Counted from the first letter of the stretch, positions 26,181 to 35,017 are shown. The stretch is DNA of 64,000 bases from Chryseobacterium sp. ZHDP1 (GCF_018603435.1 NZ_CP075682.1:1550001-1614000); one strand, 5' to 3'. Notes: a model not told the origin generated them from the sequence alone. A program made the numbers and translations.

Positions 26181-27044
26181 TTAAACTGTACTACTTTCAA
26201 CTCTGCTCAGATGTTTTTTCTTGAAAGCGGAAGGCGTTTCTCCGATGTATTTTTTGAATAATTTATTAAAATAAGAAAGACTTTCAAAACCTACCTGGAA
26301 ACAGACTTCCGTAACACCGTGATTTTGCAGCAATAAAAGTTTTGCCTGATTAATCCTGTAATTGTTTACAAAATCTGTAAACGTCATATTGGTCTGTTTT
26401 TTAAAATAGCGGCAGAATGCGGGAGTACTTAAGTTCACGTTTTCTGCGATAATATTTACATTTGGGTTCTGATCATAATTTTCATGAATATAATCGTAAA
26501 TAGTTCCCATCCGGATTTTATCATTTAAAAACCATTTGATGCGGGTATCTTCGCTGTTCAGTTCTTTTACTTCTTCGGAATCTGCAAGAATCTGTAAAAT
26601 TTCGATGAGCCCGACAAAAGCATGAAAGGAATTTTCGTTTTTTATCTGGTGTAGTTTTTCAACGACTGTTTTTTTGGTTTGTCCTGAGAAAGATAATCCC
26701 AGATAAGATCGTTCCAGCAGTTTTTTAATGTTTTCAAATTCAGGAACGGGCATAATGTATTCCTGAAGAAAATTTTCGCGCATCTGCAAAACCATCTGTC
26801 TGCATTCGGTCTGGATTTTATAATCAAAATTAAGATGTGGAACATTAGAACCTATTAAAAGCAGATCGCTGTCTTTAAAATCTGAAATATTTTTACCGAC
26901 ATGGCGGATTCCGTTGCAGGCTTCTACATATACAAGCTCGATTTCCGGGTGATAATGCCAGTAAAAACAGTTTTTAAGAGATGGTGAAAACAGCTTAAAA
27001 GATTTTCCGTCTTCAAATTCAATATTTTCTTTCTGAATTTTCAT
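26181..27044 (-). CDS. AraC-family transcriptional regulator with N-terminal cupin
   Basis: This 287-residue regulator has a cupin-like sensor half (about 20-110: FYWHYHPEIELVYVEA, LLLIGSNVPHLNF) and a C-terminal AraC DNA-binding domain with two helix-turn-helices (about 190-280: NVNLSTPAFCRYFKKQTNMT and VTEVCFQVGFESLSYFNKLF), ending FKKYIGETPSAFKK. It is divergent from the MFS pump gene at 27215, with a 170-bp shared promoter gap, so it probably controls that gene. The ligand is unknown; the His-rich cupin start suggests a small-molecule or sugar sensor. Confidence 0.88.
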   Translation of the reverse strand: MKIQKENIEFEDGKSFKLFSPSLKNCFYWHYHPEIELVYVEACNGIRHVGKNISDFKDSDLLLIGSNVPHLNFDYKIQTECRQMVLQMRENFLQEYIMPVPEFENIKKLLERSYLGLSFSGQTKKTVVEKLHQIKNENSFHAFVGLIEILQILADSEEVKELNSEDTRIKWFLNDKIRMGTIYDYIHENYDQNPNVNIIAENVNLSTPAFCRYFKKQTNMTFTDFVNNYRINQAKLLLLQNHGVTEVCFQVGFESLSYFNKLFKKYIGETPSAFKKKHLSRVESSTV

Positions 27045-27214
27045 TATGTTCTCTTTTGATTAATATTCAATTCAAAATTAATTAAAAAAGTTAATACAGA
27101 GCAAATATGAGTCATTACTGTTAAAGTATAAGTGATTATTTCTATCGAATTTTGCACTTTCGAAAGAGATCGTGAATTAGTTACCCAAAAAAATTACAGT
27201 TAAAAGGAATTACA

Positions 27215-28417
27215 ATGAAGATTGATAAAAGAATAATACCGCTCGCCATCGGAGGTCTGGGAATCGGAACCACCGAGTTTACTATAATGGGCTTGCTTCC
27301 CGATATGGCAAAAAGTCTACAGATCAGTATTCCTGAAGCCGGACATCTCATCTCGGCTTATGCTTTTGGAGTAGTTGTGGGAGCACCGATCCTTATTGGA
27401 TATTCTGTAAAGTTTCCACCTAAAAAAGTGCTGATTGTTTTGATGATGATCTTCACTCTGTTTAATGCATTATCAGCAATTGCTCCCGATTATAATACGA
27501 TGATGATTATCCGTTTCCTTTCCGGACTTCCGCATGGAGCATTTTTTGGAGTGGGAACCGTGGTTGCCACGAGATTAGCGGCAAAAGGTAAAGAAGCGTT
27601 CTATATATCGCTGATGTTTACAGGACTTACGATTGCGAATCTCGCGATGGTTCCGCTGGTAACGTATATCGGTCATGCATTTCACTGGAGATGGTATTTT
27701 GCCATTGTTGCTGTGATCGGGTTATTTGCCTTATTATTTTTAAAACTCTGGCTTCCGATACTTGAAACCAATGAAGACACTTACTTCATGGAAGAAATGA
27801 AATTTTTGAAGAAAAAGCAGTCATGGATGGTTTTAATGATTACTGCGATTGGTTTTGGAGGATTATTTACCTGGTTCAGTTATATTACACCTTTGATGAC
27901 CATTGTTTCAGGAATTAAAGAAAACCAAATGGCTTACGTAATGATTCTCGCGGGAGCCGGAATGGTTGTCGGAAATCTGGTCGGCGGATATTTGTCTGAC
28001 AGACTGAGCCCTGAAAAGACCTGTGTTTTATTACTTTTTTTAATGATGAGTTCTTTAGTGGGCGTATTTTTCCTTTCAGAATATCAAACGGTTTCATTGG
28101 TAATGACGTTTATCTGCGGCGCACTGTCGATGTCGGTTGCTGCACCGATTAATATTATGATGATGAAAGCCGCACCTAAAAGCGAGATGATGGCTGCCGC
28201 TTTTATGCAGGCCGGATTTAATTGTGCGAATGCCTTGGGAGCATTTTTGGGAGGAATACCGCTGGAAAATGGTTATTCTTTCAATTATCCTTCTTTGGTA
28301 GGCGTTGGAATGACGTTAATCGGACTTATCATTGCTTTCAGATATAAGCAATTATACAGTCTGGAAAAAATTGAAGAAAAAGAAATAACAACTGAATGTA
28401 TTTCCTGCGAACAATAA
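27215..28417 (+). CDS. MFS efflux transporter (AraJ-like)
   Basis: This 400-residue inner-membrane protein has about 12 hydrophobic segments. It opens with GGLGIGTTEFTIMGLLPDMA, typical of the drug:H+ antiporter/AraJ-type MFS proteins, and has the loop GAPILIGYSVKFPPKKVL and FLSGLPHGAFFGVGTVVATR. Such proteins export sugars, nucleosides or drugs. It ends at a strong bidirectional terminator. Its regulator is probably the divergent AraC gene. The substrate cannot be read. Confidence 0.88.
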   Translation: MKIDKRIIPLAIGGLGIGTTEFTIMGLLPDMAKSLQISIPEAGHLISAYAFGVVVGAPILIGYSVKFPPKKVLIVLMMIFTLFNALSAIAPDYNTMMIIRFLSGLPHGAFFGVGTVVATRLAAKGKEAFYISLMFTGLTIANLAMVPLVTYIGHAFHWRWYFAIVAVIGLFALLFLKLWLPILETNEDTYFMEEMKFLKKKQSWMVLMITAIGFGGLFTWFSYITPLMTIVSGIKENQMAYVMILAGAGMVVGNLVGGYLSDRLSPEKTCVLLLFLMMSSLVGVFFLSEYQTVSLVMTFICGALSMSVAAPINIMMMKAAPKSEMMAAAFMQAGFNCANALGAFLGGIPLENGYSFNYPSLVGVGMTLIGLIIAFRYKQLYSLEKIEEKEITTECISCEQ

Positions 28418-28420
28418 AAG

Positions 28421-28451
28421 AATCGGCAGTTTCCGGAGGAAACTGCCGATT
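28421..28451. terminator. Bidirectional terminator between MFS and lectin genes
   Basis: AATCGGCAGTTTCC (28421-28434) pairs perfectly with GGAAACTGCCGATT (28438-28451), 3-base loop. It lies between two converging genes, with T-rich sequence on the + side and A/T-rich on the other. Confidence 0.85.
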
Positions 28452-28470
28452 TTCATAATCTTTAAACTTT

Positions 28471-28815
28471 TTAGAATTTAAATGTGCATCCGCAAACGCT
28501 CATTTTACCTTCTACAACAGTAGTCCATTGTCCGTTCCATGTTCCTCCGTAAGACGCACAGATAGATGGGCAAACTTCTTTAGCATCTTCGTCGCTCCAG
28601 ATCGGACCGGCCAAAACATCTAAAGTATACTCTGAATCTCCTGTAGGCTGAGTATTAAGCTCAACTTCGATAACGCTCATCTGTGCTTCCACAATGGTAG
28701 ACCATTGTCCTGTAAATTTTCCTAAATGTGCGGCTGCAATTCGTCCGCCTAATTTTTGTGCTTCGTCATTGCTCCAAAGTGGTCCCGCAATGATGTTGAT
28801 TTTGAATGTTGACAT
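28471..28815 (-). CDS. MVL-type mannan-binding lectin
   Basis: This 114-residue protein is two tandem modules (about 4-53 and 63-113), each with the pattern AGP-WS-(N/D)-(D/E)-A, then IAA-H/SYG, then GQWxTxVE-x-xMSV. This order and spacing match the oligomannose-binding lectin MVL of Microcystis viridis, also two modules and about 113 residues. It would bind the Man-alpha-1,6-Man-GlcNAc core of high-mannose glycans. Unlike MVL as I recall it, module 2 carries four Cys (82, 86, 108, 110). No signal peptide is seen, so it is either cytosolic or released by another route. CAAATGTA at 28846-28853 gives a -7 element TACATTTG on its strand. Confidence 0.88.
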   Translation of the reverse strand: MSTFKINIIAGPLWSNDEAQKLGGRIAAAHLGKFTGQWSTIVEAQMSVIEVELNTQPTGDSEYTLDVLAGPIWSDEDAKEVCPSICASYGGTWNGQWTTVVEGKMSVCGCTFKF

Positions 28816-28845
28816 GATTTTTAGTTTTTTGTTTGTTTAACATTA

Positions 28846-28853
28846 CAAATGTA
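28846..28853 (-). promoter_or_regulatory. -7 promoter element of the lectin gene
   Basis: Read on the minus strand this is TACATTTG, an exact fit to TAnnTTTG, 31 bases before the lectin ATG. No clear TTG is found 17-23 bases further upstream, so support rests on the -7 element. The leader that follows is very A-rich, as is usual for efficient Bacteroidota translation starts. Confidence 0.45.
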
Positions 28854-28942
28854 GTCACAATAATGAGAAATATTATACGCAGAATGTACTAAATTGATAA
28901 TTAGGTATTTATACTTACAGTTTAATTTTCAGATCAATAAAA

Positions 28943-28967
28943 AAGACTGCCTTAAAAAAGACAGTCC
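28943..28967 (-). terminator. Terminator after the SpoIIAA-like gene
   Basis: On the minus strand GGACTGTC (28967-28960) pairs imperfectly with GGCAGTC (28951-28945), followed by TTTTTTATT. It is about 25 bases beyond the stop at 28992. Confidence 0.55.
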
Positions 28968-28991
28968 TCCGTTGTTTTTATAATAAGCAGA

Positions 28992-29372
28992 TTACGCTTC
29001 TACTTCATTCCCGTTTTTGCACCAGTACAACGCATTGTAAAGGTTACCTTTCGGGAAGGATTTGAATTCTCCCGGCATCAGTACACTGAAAATTTCTGTG
29101 AAATTCTGTACATTCTGATTGTCGGTAAGAATAGCCGCCCTATTCCATTTGGTAAGATTCTTCAATCCGAGAAGAGCGTCTTCAAGCCATGCACCGGCTG
29201 TAAAATTATCCAGATCTGTGTCAAGATACATCAGATAATTCAGCTCTCCAAACTGCTCAATCTTTGCTTTCACTCTTGGAAAAACAAGATTTTCAAAGTC
29301 CTCTTTCGTCACTTCTCCTGTTGCGTTAAATGCTGCAACATTTTCCGGAGCCTCTGGAATAATCGTTATCAT
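28992..29372 (-). CDS. SpoIIAA-like (STAS/SEC14-type) protein
   Basis: This 126-residue cytoplasmic protein follows the SpoIIAA-like fold pattern: VAAFNATGEVTKEDFENLVF, then LNYLMYLDTDLDNFTAGAWL, RAAILTDNQ and VQNFTEIFSVLMPGEFKSFP. Members resemble STAS and SEC14 lipid-binding domains; their role is mostly unknown. There is no visible partner in the neighbourhood. It is transcribed alone, divergent from the FAD oxidoreductase gene. Confidence 0.72.
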   Translation of the reverse strand: MITIIPEAPENVAAFNATGEVTKEDFENLVFPRVKAKIEQFGELNYLMYLDTDLDNFTAGAWLEDALLGLKNLTKWNRAAILTDNQNVQNFTEIFSVLMPGEFKSFPKGNLYNALYWCKNGNEVEA

Positions 29373-29483
29373 ATTTTTATTTTTAATGTGGTTTGATGGA
29401 ACGGTGAAAACAAATATTAAACCAATATGAATGTTAAATGAATAAAAGGTGTAATTATTGTTAATTTAGAAAAAAATAATACA

Positions 29484-30689
29484 ATGGATCTTAAATCTAA
29501 CGAACCTTTCTGGCTTTTAAAAAACGGATTAGTTTCTTCCTATCCTTCATTGAAATCCAATGAAGAATGTGATGTGCTGATTATCGGCGGCGGAATTACC
29601 GGAAGCCTGATTGCCCATCAGATGATTTCCGACGGGTATAAAACGATTCTTATCGACAAGCGTGAGATCTGCAATGGCAGTACTTCGGCAACAACTTCCA
29701 TGCTTCAATACGAAATTGATGTTCCTCTTTATGAACTTATTGAAAAAATAGGAAAAAAGGGAGCTGTAGCAAGTTATAAGGCATGTTCGGATTCCATTGA
29801 TAAGCTTGAAAAATTAACCGATGAAATTAAGTCGAATTCGGGATTTAAAAGAAAAAAATCGCTGTATTTTGCTTCAAAGAAGAAAGATGCTGTATGGCTG
29901 AAAAAAGAATATGAAGCGAGAAAAAATGCCGGATTCAAGATAAAATGGCTTGAAAGTGATGAGGTTTCAAAACAATTCGGATTCGAAAATACTTTTGGCG
30001 GAATTGTATCTGAGCAGGGAGCCAGTATTGATGCTTTTAAATTTGCCCACGAACTGTTTAAACTGAATGTAAGCAAAGGATTAAAAATTTTTGATAAAAC
30101 AGAAATGACAGATGTTGAATATTTTAAAGGGTATAATTTAATTACAGTGGATTCCGGTTTTCAGATCAGGGCTAAAAAAATCATTTACTGCATCGGCTAT
30201 GAAAGTAAAAATCTTATCAAAGAACATTTTGTGAATTTAAAAAGTACCTATGCCATTGTTTCTGAAATTGATAAGAAAAAATTTAAAAACATCAGCAATA
30301 CTCTGGTCTGGAATACCGATGAACCTTATATGTATATGCGGACAACAGATGACGGAAGAATGCTGATCGGAGGAGGCGACGAAGATTTTTATGATGCTAA
30401 AAAACGCGATTCTCTTTTAAATAAAAAAGAAAAGGAGATTTTAAAGACATTGAAGAAAATAAAGCCCGACTATCATTTTTACACAGATTTTGTATGGGCA
30501 GGAACTTTTGGCGAAACTAAGGACGGGCTGCCTTATATCGGGGAACATAAGGATTTTAAAAACTCTTATTTTGTATTGGGTTTCGGAGGAAACGGAATTA
30601 CGTTCTCGGTTACCGGAATGGAAATGGTTTCTCGATTCATGAAAGGTAAGAAGCATCTGCTTTCAAAGTATTTTCAATTTGGGAGATGA
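29484..30689 (+). CDS. FAD-dependent oxidoreductase of the D-amino-acid oxidase (DAO) type
   Basis: This 401-residue protein has the dinucleotide-binding start CDVLIIGGGITGSLIAHQM with the acidic end of beta-2 in LIDKREICNGSTSATTSML, and the late FAD motif GLPYIGEH and FGGNGITFSVTGME. It resembles the glycine/D-amino acid oxidase family. Many relatives in Bacteroidota carry a C-terminal Rieske domain; this one stops after the FAD module. The substrate is unknown. It is transcribed alone and is followed by a striking double hairpin. Confidence 0.83.
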   Translation: MDLKSNEPFWLLKNGLVSSYPSLKSNEECDVLIIGGGITGSLIAHQMISDGYKTILIDKREICNGSTSATTSMLQYEIDVPLYELIEKIGKKGAVASYKACSDSIDKLEKLTDEIKSNSGFKRKKSLYFASKKKDAVWLKKEYEARKNAGFKIKWLESDEVSKQFGFENTFGGIVSEQGASIDAFKFAHELFKLNVSKGLKIFDKTEMTDVEYFKGYNLITVDSGFQIRAKKIIYCIGYESKNLIKEHFVNLKSTYAIVSEIDKKKFKNISNTLVWNTDEPYMYMRTTDDGRMLIGGGDEDFYDAKKRDSLLNKKEKEILKTLKKIKPDYHFYTDFVWAGTFGETKDGLPYIGEHKDFKNSYFVLGFGGNGITFSVTGMEMVSRFMKGKKHLLSKYFQFGR

Positions 30690-30698
30690 TTTCTGAAG

Positions 30699-30770
30699 TT
30701 TTCAGGGTTTCGGCGGAGGCGAAGCCTCCGCCGAAACCCTGAAAAATCCACGGCAAAAATTGCCGCGGAT
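30699..30770. repeat. Perfect 22-bp G+C-rich hairpin followed by a second dyad
   Basis: TTTTCAGGGTTTCGGCGGAG plus GC (30699-30720) pairs perfectly with 30724-30745 around the loop GAA. Just after it, ATCCACGGCAA (30746-30756) pairs with TTGCCGCGGAT (30760-30770) with one mismatch. The first stem resembles the upper stem at 17965-18011 (GGGTTTCGGCG shared) but the flanking conserved boxes of that element are missing. It lies between two converging genes and may also stop transcription. Confidence 0.75.
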
Positions 30771-30896
30771 CACCACACTCAAAATATTTGTTGTCGGAAC
30801 TTTGAAAACAACATTTATTCTTTATTCAACTTTAATGGTTATTAGTTTTTAATCACTTCTGATATTTAAATTTAATTTCTGCTGATAATCTTTCAG

Positions 30897-32081
30897 TTAG
30901 AGGCTATAGCCGTTTTTCTTTGCCAGTTCCAGAACAGACCTTTCAATTGCTTTTCCAAGATCATCGGCTTCAGAATTTCCTCGTTTTTTCATTTCGGCAT
31001 CAATGAAATCCTGTCTCTTTTTAGACAATACTTCAATTTCTTTCTGAATTTTTTGTCTCTCGGCTGATTTTTCGGCAACCGCTTTTTTTATTTCTTCTTT
31101 GCTTTTTCCTTTCAATTCAGCAGGAAGCTCTTCTGCTTTTACATCCGACATGAAGTTCACATCCTTTTCGGCGCGGTCGACCAAATCCCAATGATCGTTT
31201 TTATAGGCATTTTTCTTAGATTTTGCGACCGTTCTTTCCACGGCGTTGGAAACCGACTGCACTTCGGCATTTTTATCCTGAAGCATCTGTTTGGCTTTAA
31301 ATTCCGAACCGTGACTTCCGTAATAAATGTAGGTGTCATTCAGCTTGGCATTGCATTCTGAAATTCTGACATCATAGGGAGTTTCTATATAAATAACTTT
31401 CTGGTCGCTGTCGATATTGAAATATTTCCCTTCGCCCAAAGAAGCGCCGTTTTGCCAGAAAGTCTGTATTCCTTCATCACGGCTGCCGCAGAAAATCGTG
31501 TTGGTGTAAATATTCTTTCTTTTCGCACTCGGAATTACTTCTTTATAGCTGATTTTTCCCTGATCAAAAGGCTCGTTTCCTGCAATATAAATCAGTTTCA
31601 TGCTTTGGTTATTATCATCCCATTTCAGGTTCATCGAGGCATCACGGATTACCGCTCCGCAATATTCGCTTCCGCCGTTGGTTCTCAAAGCAAACAGTTT
31701 TTCCGAAACCAGATCCAGATCCTGAGTAAGCGGAGTTACCTGTCGGATATAATTCTCATCTCTGAGACCGTCATTTCCGTATTCATACAAAGCAATTTCC
31801 ACTTGCGGCGCTTTGCCGTTGTATTTTAAAGTTGTTAAAGTATTCACGATGTTCCATAGCCGGGATTTTGCCTGATCGATCAATCCGTCCATACTGTTGG
31901 AAGTATCTAAAAGCAAAGCAACCTGAATTTTATTTTCTTTGATACTCGTTTTGGAAGATGAATTGATATTCTGAACCATTGTTCTCTGAACGGCGGGTTC
32001 TTTACACTCAAATTTCGAGTTTTGTACGCTTAATAAAGCGGCGGTTCCGGCTGCTAATGTTAAAATTTTAAAAGCTGTCAT
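30897..32081 (-). CDS. von Willebrand factor A domain protein, exported
   Basis: This 394-residue protein has an N-terminal signal or anchor (to about residue 22) and a vWA domain (about 52-240) with the metal-binding MIDAS motif DTSNSM (Asp59, Ser61, Ser63) and a later ALRTNGGSEYCG. The last 100 residues (KEEIKKAVAEKSAERQKIQK) are charged and likely coiled coil. vWA domains bind partner proteins through a divalent cation. The gene follows the SIMPL gene after 11 bp, so both are co-transcribed. A second, unrelated-looking vWA protein lies 1.4 kb upstream. Confidence 0.8.
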   Translation of the reverse strand: MTAFKILTLAAGTAALLSVQNSKFECKEPAVQRTMVQNINSSSKTSIKENKIQVALLLDTSNSMDGLIDQAKSRLWNIVNTLTTLKYNGKAPQVEIALYEYGNDGLRDENYIRQVTPLTQDLDLVSEKLFALRTNGGSEYCGAVIRDASMNLKWDDNNQSMKLIYIAGNEPFDQGKISYKEVIPSAKRKNIYTNTIFCGSRDEGIQTFWQNGASLGEGKYFNIDSDQKVIYIETPYDVRISECNAKLNDTYIYYGSHGSEFKAKQMLQDKNAEVQSVSNAVERTVAKSKKNAYKNDHWDLVDRAEKDVNFMSDVKAEELPAELKGKSKEEIKKAVAEKSAERQKIQKEIEVLSKKRQDFIDAEMKKRGNSEADDLGKAIERSVLELAKKNGYSL

Positions 32082-32092
32082 GATTTTGTGTT

Positions 32093-32767
32093 TTAAAGGA
32101 TTTCGTATTTTGTTTTAATGCTGTATTTCAGCTTAATATTATCAATATTTTCAAAAGAATAATCTACATTAGAATCTGCTGCTTCAAGCTGGATATTGGA
32201 AACTTTAGCTCTGAAGTTCATCGGCATCATCATATCACTGGTATAATCTTCAATTTCTACAATTTCAAGCGGAGTCCCGGTTCTTTTGCCCATACTTTCC
32301 AGAAGATAATCTGCCTTATCTTTTGCCGCTTTTAGAGCATTGATTTTTACAGTTTTTCTGAAATCTGTAATTTTTGTGTTTTTAATTTCCGCAATGTTGA
32401 TGTTGTTAACCCACTTCTGGTTCAGGTTTTCAAAAAGATTGCCCATATCGGTCTTCTTTGTTACTTTAAACTGAAGATTCTTAGTGAAAATTTTCGTTTT
32501 GGAATAAATATTCTGGTACATCGATTTGAATTTGATGTCTTCGTTTTTTACTCCGTTGTTTTTAAGGATTTCAAAAAGCTGTTTTTCGTTCTCGGCAAGC
32601 TGATTTTTGTTATCTCCTTTAATTCCTACATTAAAAATAATTTCATCCGGTTCCACTTCCATTTCTGCAATTCCGGTTACTTCAATGAAATTTTTCTTTG
32701 TTTCCTGTGCGTTGATCAGTCCTCCTATCAGAAATAATCCAATCAGTAAAAAATGTCTCAGTTTCAT
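32093..32767 (-). CDS. SIMPL (DUF541) domain periplasmic protein
   Basis: This 224-residue protein has a signal ending near INAQ (residue 21) and the SIMPL start IEVTGIAEMEVEPDEIIFNV, with later RKTVKINALKAAKDKADYLL and GTPLEIVEI. SIMPL proteins form ring-like oligomers in some bacteria and affect oxidative stress or surface traits, but a precise function is unknown. The short spacing to the vWA gene (11 bp) points to a joint role. Confidence 0.82.
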   Translation of the reverse strand: MKLRHFLLIGLFLIGGLINAQETKKNFIEVTGIAEMEVEPDEIIFNVGIKGDNKNQLAENEKQLFEILKNNGVKNEDIKFKSMYQNIYSKTKIFTKNLQFKVTKKTDMGNLFENLNQKWVNNINIAEIKNTKITDFRKTVKINALKAAKDKADYLLESMGKRTGTPLEIVEIEDYTSDMMMPMNFRAKVSNIQLEAADSNVDYSFENIDNIKLKYSIKTKYEIL

Positions 32768-32885
32768 AATTTTCTTTTTTTAATTTTAAACTTCTAGAGT
32801 AAAATTACATTGATTTAAAACTGAAAATCGGGAGACTTGGTGAAATGAAGGTTTGGCTTGGTGAAATCAAAAAAATTAGAGATGA

Positions 32886-32972
32886 TGATTATTTTAACAC
32901 AATGTTCGCAAAGATTTTCATTGAAATTATTATGAGTATTCTTCTCCACAACGGCACTGCGTTCAGCAAATG
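32886..32972. repeat. Single copy of the dispersed GTTCGCAA...CAGCAAATGATAG element
   Basis: TTTTAACACAATGTTCGCAA followed by AGATTTTCATTG, then CCACAACGGCACTGCGTTCA and GCAAATGATAGC. This is one diverged unit of the element amplified at 17515-17866. The rest of the 32768-33028 gap is A/T-rich leader and terminator sequence (AAACAGT at 33007 with ACTGTTT at 33024). Confidence 0.6.
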
Positions 32973-33028
32973 ATAGCTAAAAATAATGTTTTGTGATGAA
33001 TATAAAAAACAGTCCTGAAAAGAACTGT

Positions 33029-33382
33029 TTATCTGTTGGTGAGAATAATTGATTTTCCGCTTGGTGTGACCAGTTTTTTCACTTCGGAGAAAAGTGTGGT
33101 GCGGATGATGAGTTCATCATTTTTTTCTGAAATGTTATATGGATCGGATGTTACATTTGCATCGTCGATATCATGTTCAAAAAGCTTGGTAGAACCGGAC
33201 TGATCCACAGAGTAAAAATCTACTTTGTAATCATTAAGTCCGGTCTGATAAAATTTGTAAACAATTTTTTCATTGAGATCGCTGGAAATGATCTTGGTTT
33301 CAATGAAATTGTTTTGTTCAAGAAACGAACAACTCTGCAGGAATAATACAGGTAAAAGAAAAAAGTAAAACTGTTTTTTCAT
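33029..33382 (-). CDS. Small lipoprotein of unknown function
   Basis: This 117-residue protein has a lipoprotein signal FLQSC and an all-beta-looking mature part ('EKIVYKFYQTGLNDYKVDFY'). The start MKKQFYFF (33382) is preferred to Met codons 2 and 7 codons earlier. I recognise no family. It lies between two vWA protein genes on the same strand. Confidence 0.6.
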   Translation of the reverse strand: MKKQFYFFLLPVLFLQSCSFLEQNNFIETKIISSDLNEKIVYKFYQTGLNDYKVDFYSVDQSGSTKLFEHDIDDANVTSDPYNISEKNDELIIRTTLFSEVKKLVTPSGKSIILTNR

Positions 33383-33505
33383 AGTCATGTTTGGTTTTAG
33401 CAAAGGTATGTATTGCTAAATGGTTGACTGTTAACAGAATTTCAATTTTCATATTACTTTTTTTTCATATAAGAGCTGATAAAGAATTGAAATTGCCCAA
33501 AAGAT

Positions 33506-34891
33506 TTAATAATAAGATTTTGTGCGTTGTCCGGATGAATATTTTAAGGCGATATTATAAATTCTCTTCAGATCTTCATCATTTTTATCGCAGAAAGACT
33601 GATAATAACGGATGATGTTTTGCATGGATTTTTTGCTATTTCCCATATTGGTTTGTGAAAAATCTTTCGCCGCTTTTTTGAGTTCTGTTGACAGTTTTGC
33701 AATCTGAAAATTTTTCTTTAATTCTCGTTGAGTTGTTTCCGTCATTTCATCATATCCTTTTTTTGACGAAATATTTTTCACTTCATCATTCTTCTCATAA
33801 GCTAAAGAAGCAGTGATTAAAGAATTTTCTAATTCATTTTTCTCAACTTCCATCAGGAAAATCTGGGTTTGTCCGCAATCTAAATTTTCAAGTTCTACTT
33901 CAATTTGATGATCAGAAATATATTTTGGCTGATAACCGTAAAATGTTTTAATTTTCATTCCTTCGGGAAGATTGATCGTTAGTTTCGGCTTTTTCCCGAT
34001 ATTGTATAAAAGGCTTTCCAATTCATCCTTAAAGGTCTTTTGAATATCTTCTTCAGCATCTCCGATGAAATAATTGGAACCTCTTCCATAAGTGGCGATT
34101 CTCCTTAACAGATCAAAATCCAGTTGTTGCCCGACTCCGATGGTACTGATGTCTATTCCTTTATCGTTAAATTCTTTCGACTGTTTCAAAATTGTTTCAG
34201 GATCTGTAATTCCGGAATTTGTCATTCCGTCGGTAAGAAGAATTACTTTGCTGTTGTAGTCTTTGGTATTGTGTTTTTGCGCTTCCGAATAGCCCATCAT
34301 CATCCCCGAATGAATATTGGTGGAACCCGAAGGATAAATACTTTCAATAATTGCATCTAAATTTCCGGCAACATCTTTTATTTTTGATGATTTTAAAACA
34401 AGATTGGCAGTATCATCAAATTTTACAATGGAAATGAGATCTTCGGGTTTCAATCCTTTTACAAAAACTTTCAGTGCCGTTTTTACTTTTTCAAGTTTTC
34501 CGCCACCCATAGATCCGCTGTTGTCGATAACCAGAGAAACATTTACTTTGTTTGAGTTTTCTCTAGCCGATACATTTTGCGTTGCGAGCCCGATTTGCAG
34601 TAAAAAATTGTCGTCTGAATTCAGAATTGCATTGTCATAATCAATGCTTAAAGCCACTTCATTTTTCTTTGGAATTTTGATCTGATGTTTGTGGTAATTC
34701 ATAAAATCTTCTACAATAATCGTGTTTTCATTAAGAAATCCACTTTCATTTGCACTTGAAAGACCGTTGCTCACCGTATGGGAAACAGAGCCTGAAGAAA
34801 CTCCTAACTGCGCTTTTGAGATATTGAAAAGAAATGTTGAAGAGAAAAGGTAAATCAAGGTACTTCTGTTAAAAAAAGATAAATTTTTCAT
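33506..34891 (-). CDS. von Willebrand factor A domain protein, secreted
   Basis: This 461-residue protein starts at MKNLSFFNRSTLIYLFSS (34891) and has a signal ending at SKAQ (about residue 28). The vWA domain (about 115-290) has a full MIDAS: DNSGSM (Asp123, Ser125, Ser127), the Thr loop SGSTNIHSGM and VILLTDGMTNSG. A beta-rich domain follows (KPKLTINLPEGMKIKTFYGY). The C-terminal stretch is helical, ending QRTKSYY. Similar proteins in other bacteria are called vWA domain-containing and bind surface partners. A TAAGTTTG -7 element lies just upstream, in the gap shared with the divergent histidine kinase. Confidence 0.82.
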   Translation of the reverse strand: MKNLSFFNRSTLIYLFSSTFLFNISKAQLGVSSGSVSHTVSNGLSSANESGFLNENTIIVEDFMNYHKHQIKIPKKNEVALSIDYDNAILNSDDNFLLQIGLATQNVSARENSNKVNVSLVIDNSGSMGGGKLEKVKTALKVFVKGLKPEDLISIVKFDDTANLVLKSSKIKDVAGNLDAIIESIYPSGSTNIHSGMMMGYSEAQKHNTKDYNSKVILLTDGMTNSGITDPETILKQSKEFNDKGIDISTIGVGQQLDFDLLRRIATYGRGSNYFIGDAEEDIQKTFKDELESLLYNIGKKPKLTINLPEGMKIKTFYGYQPKYISDHQIEVELENLDCGQTQIFLMEVEKNELENSLITASLAYEKNDEVKNISSKKGYDEMTETTQRELKKNFQIAKLSTELKKAAKDFSQTNMGNSKKSMQNIIRYYQSFCDKNDEDLKRIYNIALKYSSGQRTKSYY

Positions 34892-34915
34892 GATGATTAA
34901 ATTTGGATTATGCTG

Positions 34916-34923
34916 CAAACTTA
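34916..34923 (-). promoter_or_regulatory. -7 promoter element of the vWA gene
   Basis: On the minus strand this reads TAAGTTTG, an exact TAnnTTTG match, 25 bases before the ATG of the vWA gene at 34891. A clear -33 TTG at the usual distance is not seen. Confidence 0.45.
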
Positions 34924-34989
34924 GCCTCATAAATCCCGCAGAAAATACGAAACTTGGTGAATGAAGAATTTCACTTGGTGAATAATTTT

Positions 34990-35017
34990 TTGCACATTAT
35001 ATATATGTATATCTTTG
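34990..35017 (+). promoter_or_regulatory. Promoter of the TPR histidine kinase, placed almost on the start codon
   Basis: TTG (34990-34992), 17 bases, then TATCTTTG (35010-35017), an exact TAnnTTTG match. The ATG of the kinase is at 35022, only 4 bases further. If this promoter is used, the message would be leaderless or nearly so. The intervening bases are alternating A/T. Confidence 0.55.

Noticed and set aside
26070..26261. 63-residue frame on the + strand
   Set aside because: It is made from dispersed repeat modules and overlaps the end of the AraC gene.
30699..30770. Third copy of the covarying element
   Set aside because: Its stem is similar but none of the outer boxes (CCTAGCC, TGTCTGAGCTC, AGCTCC) are found beside it.
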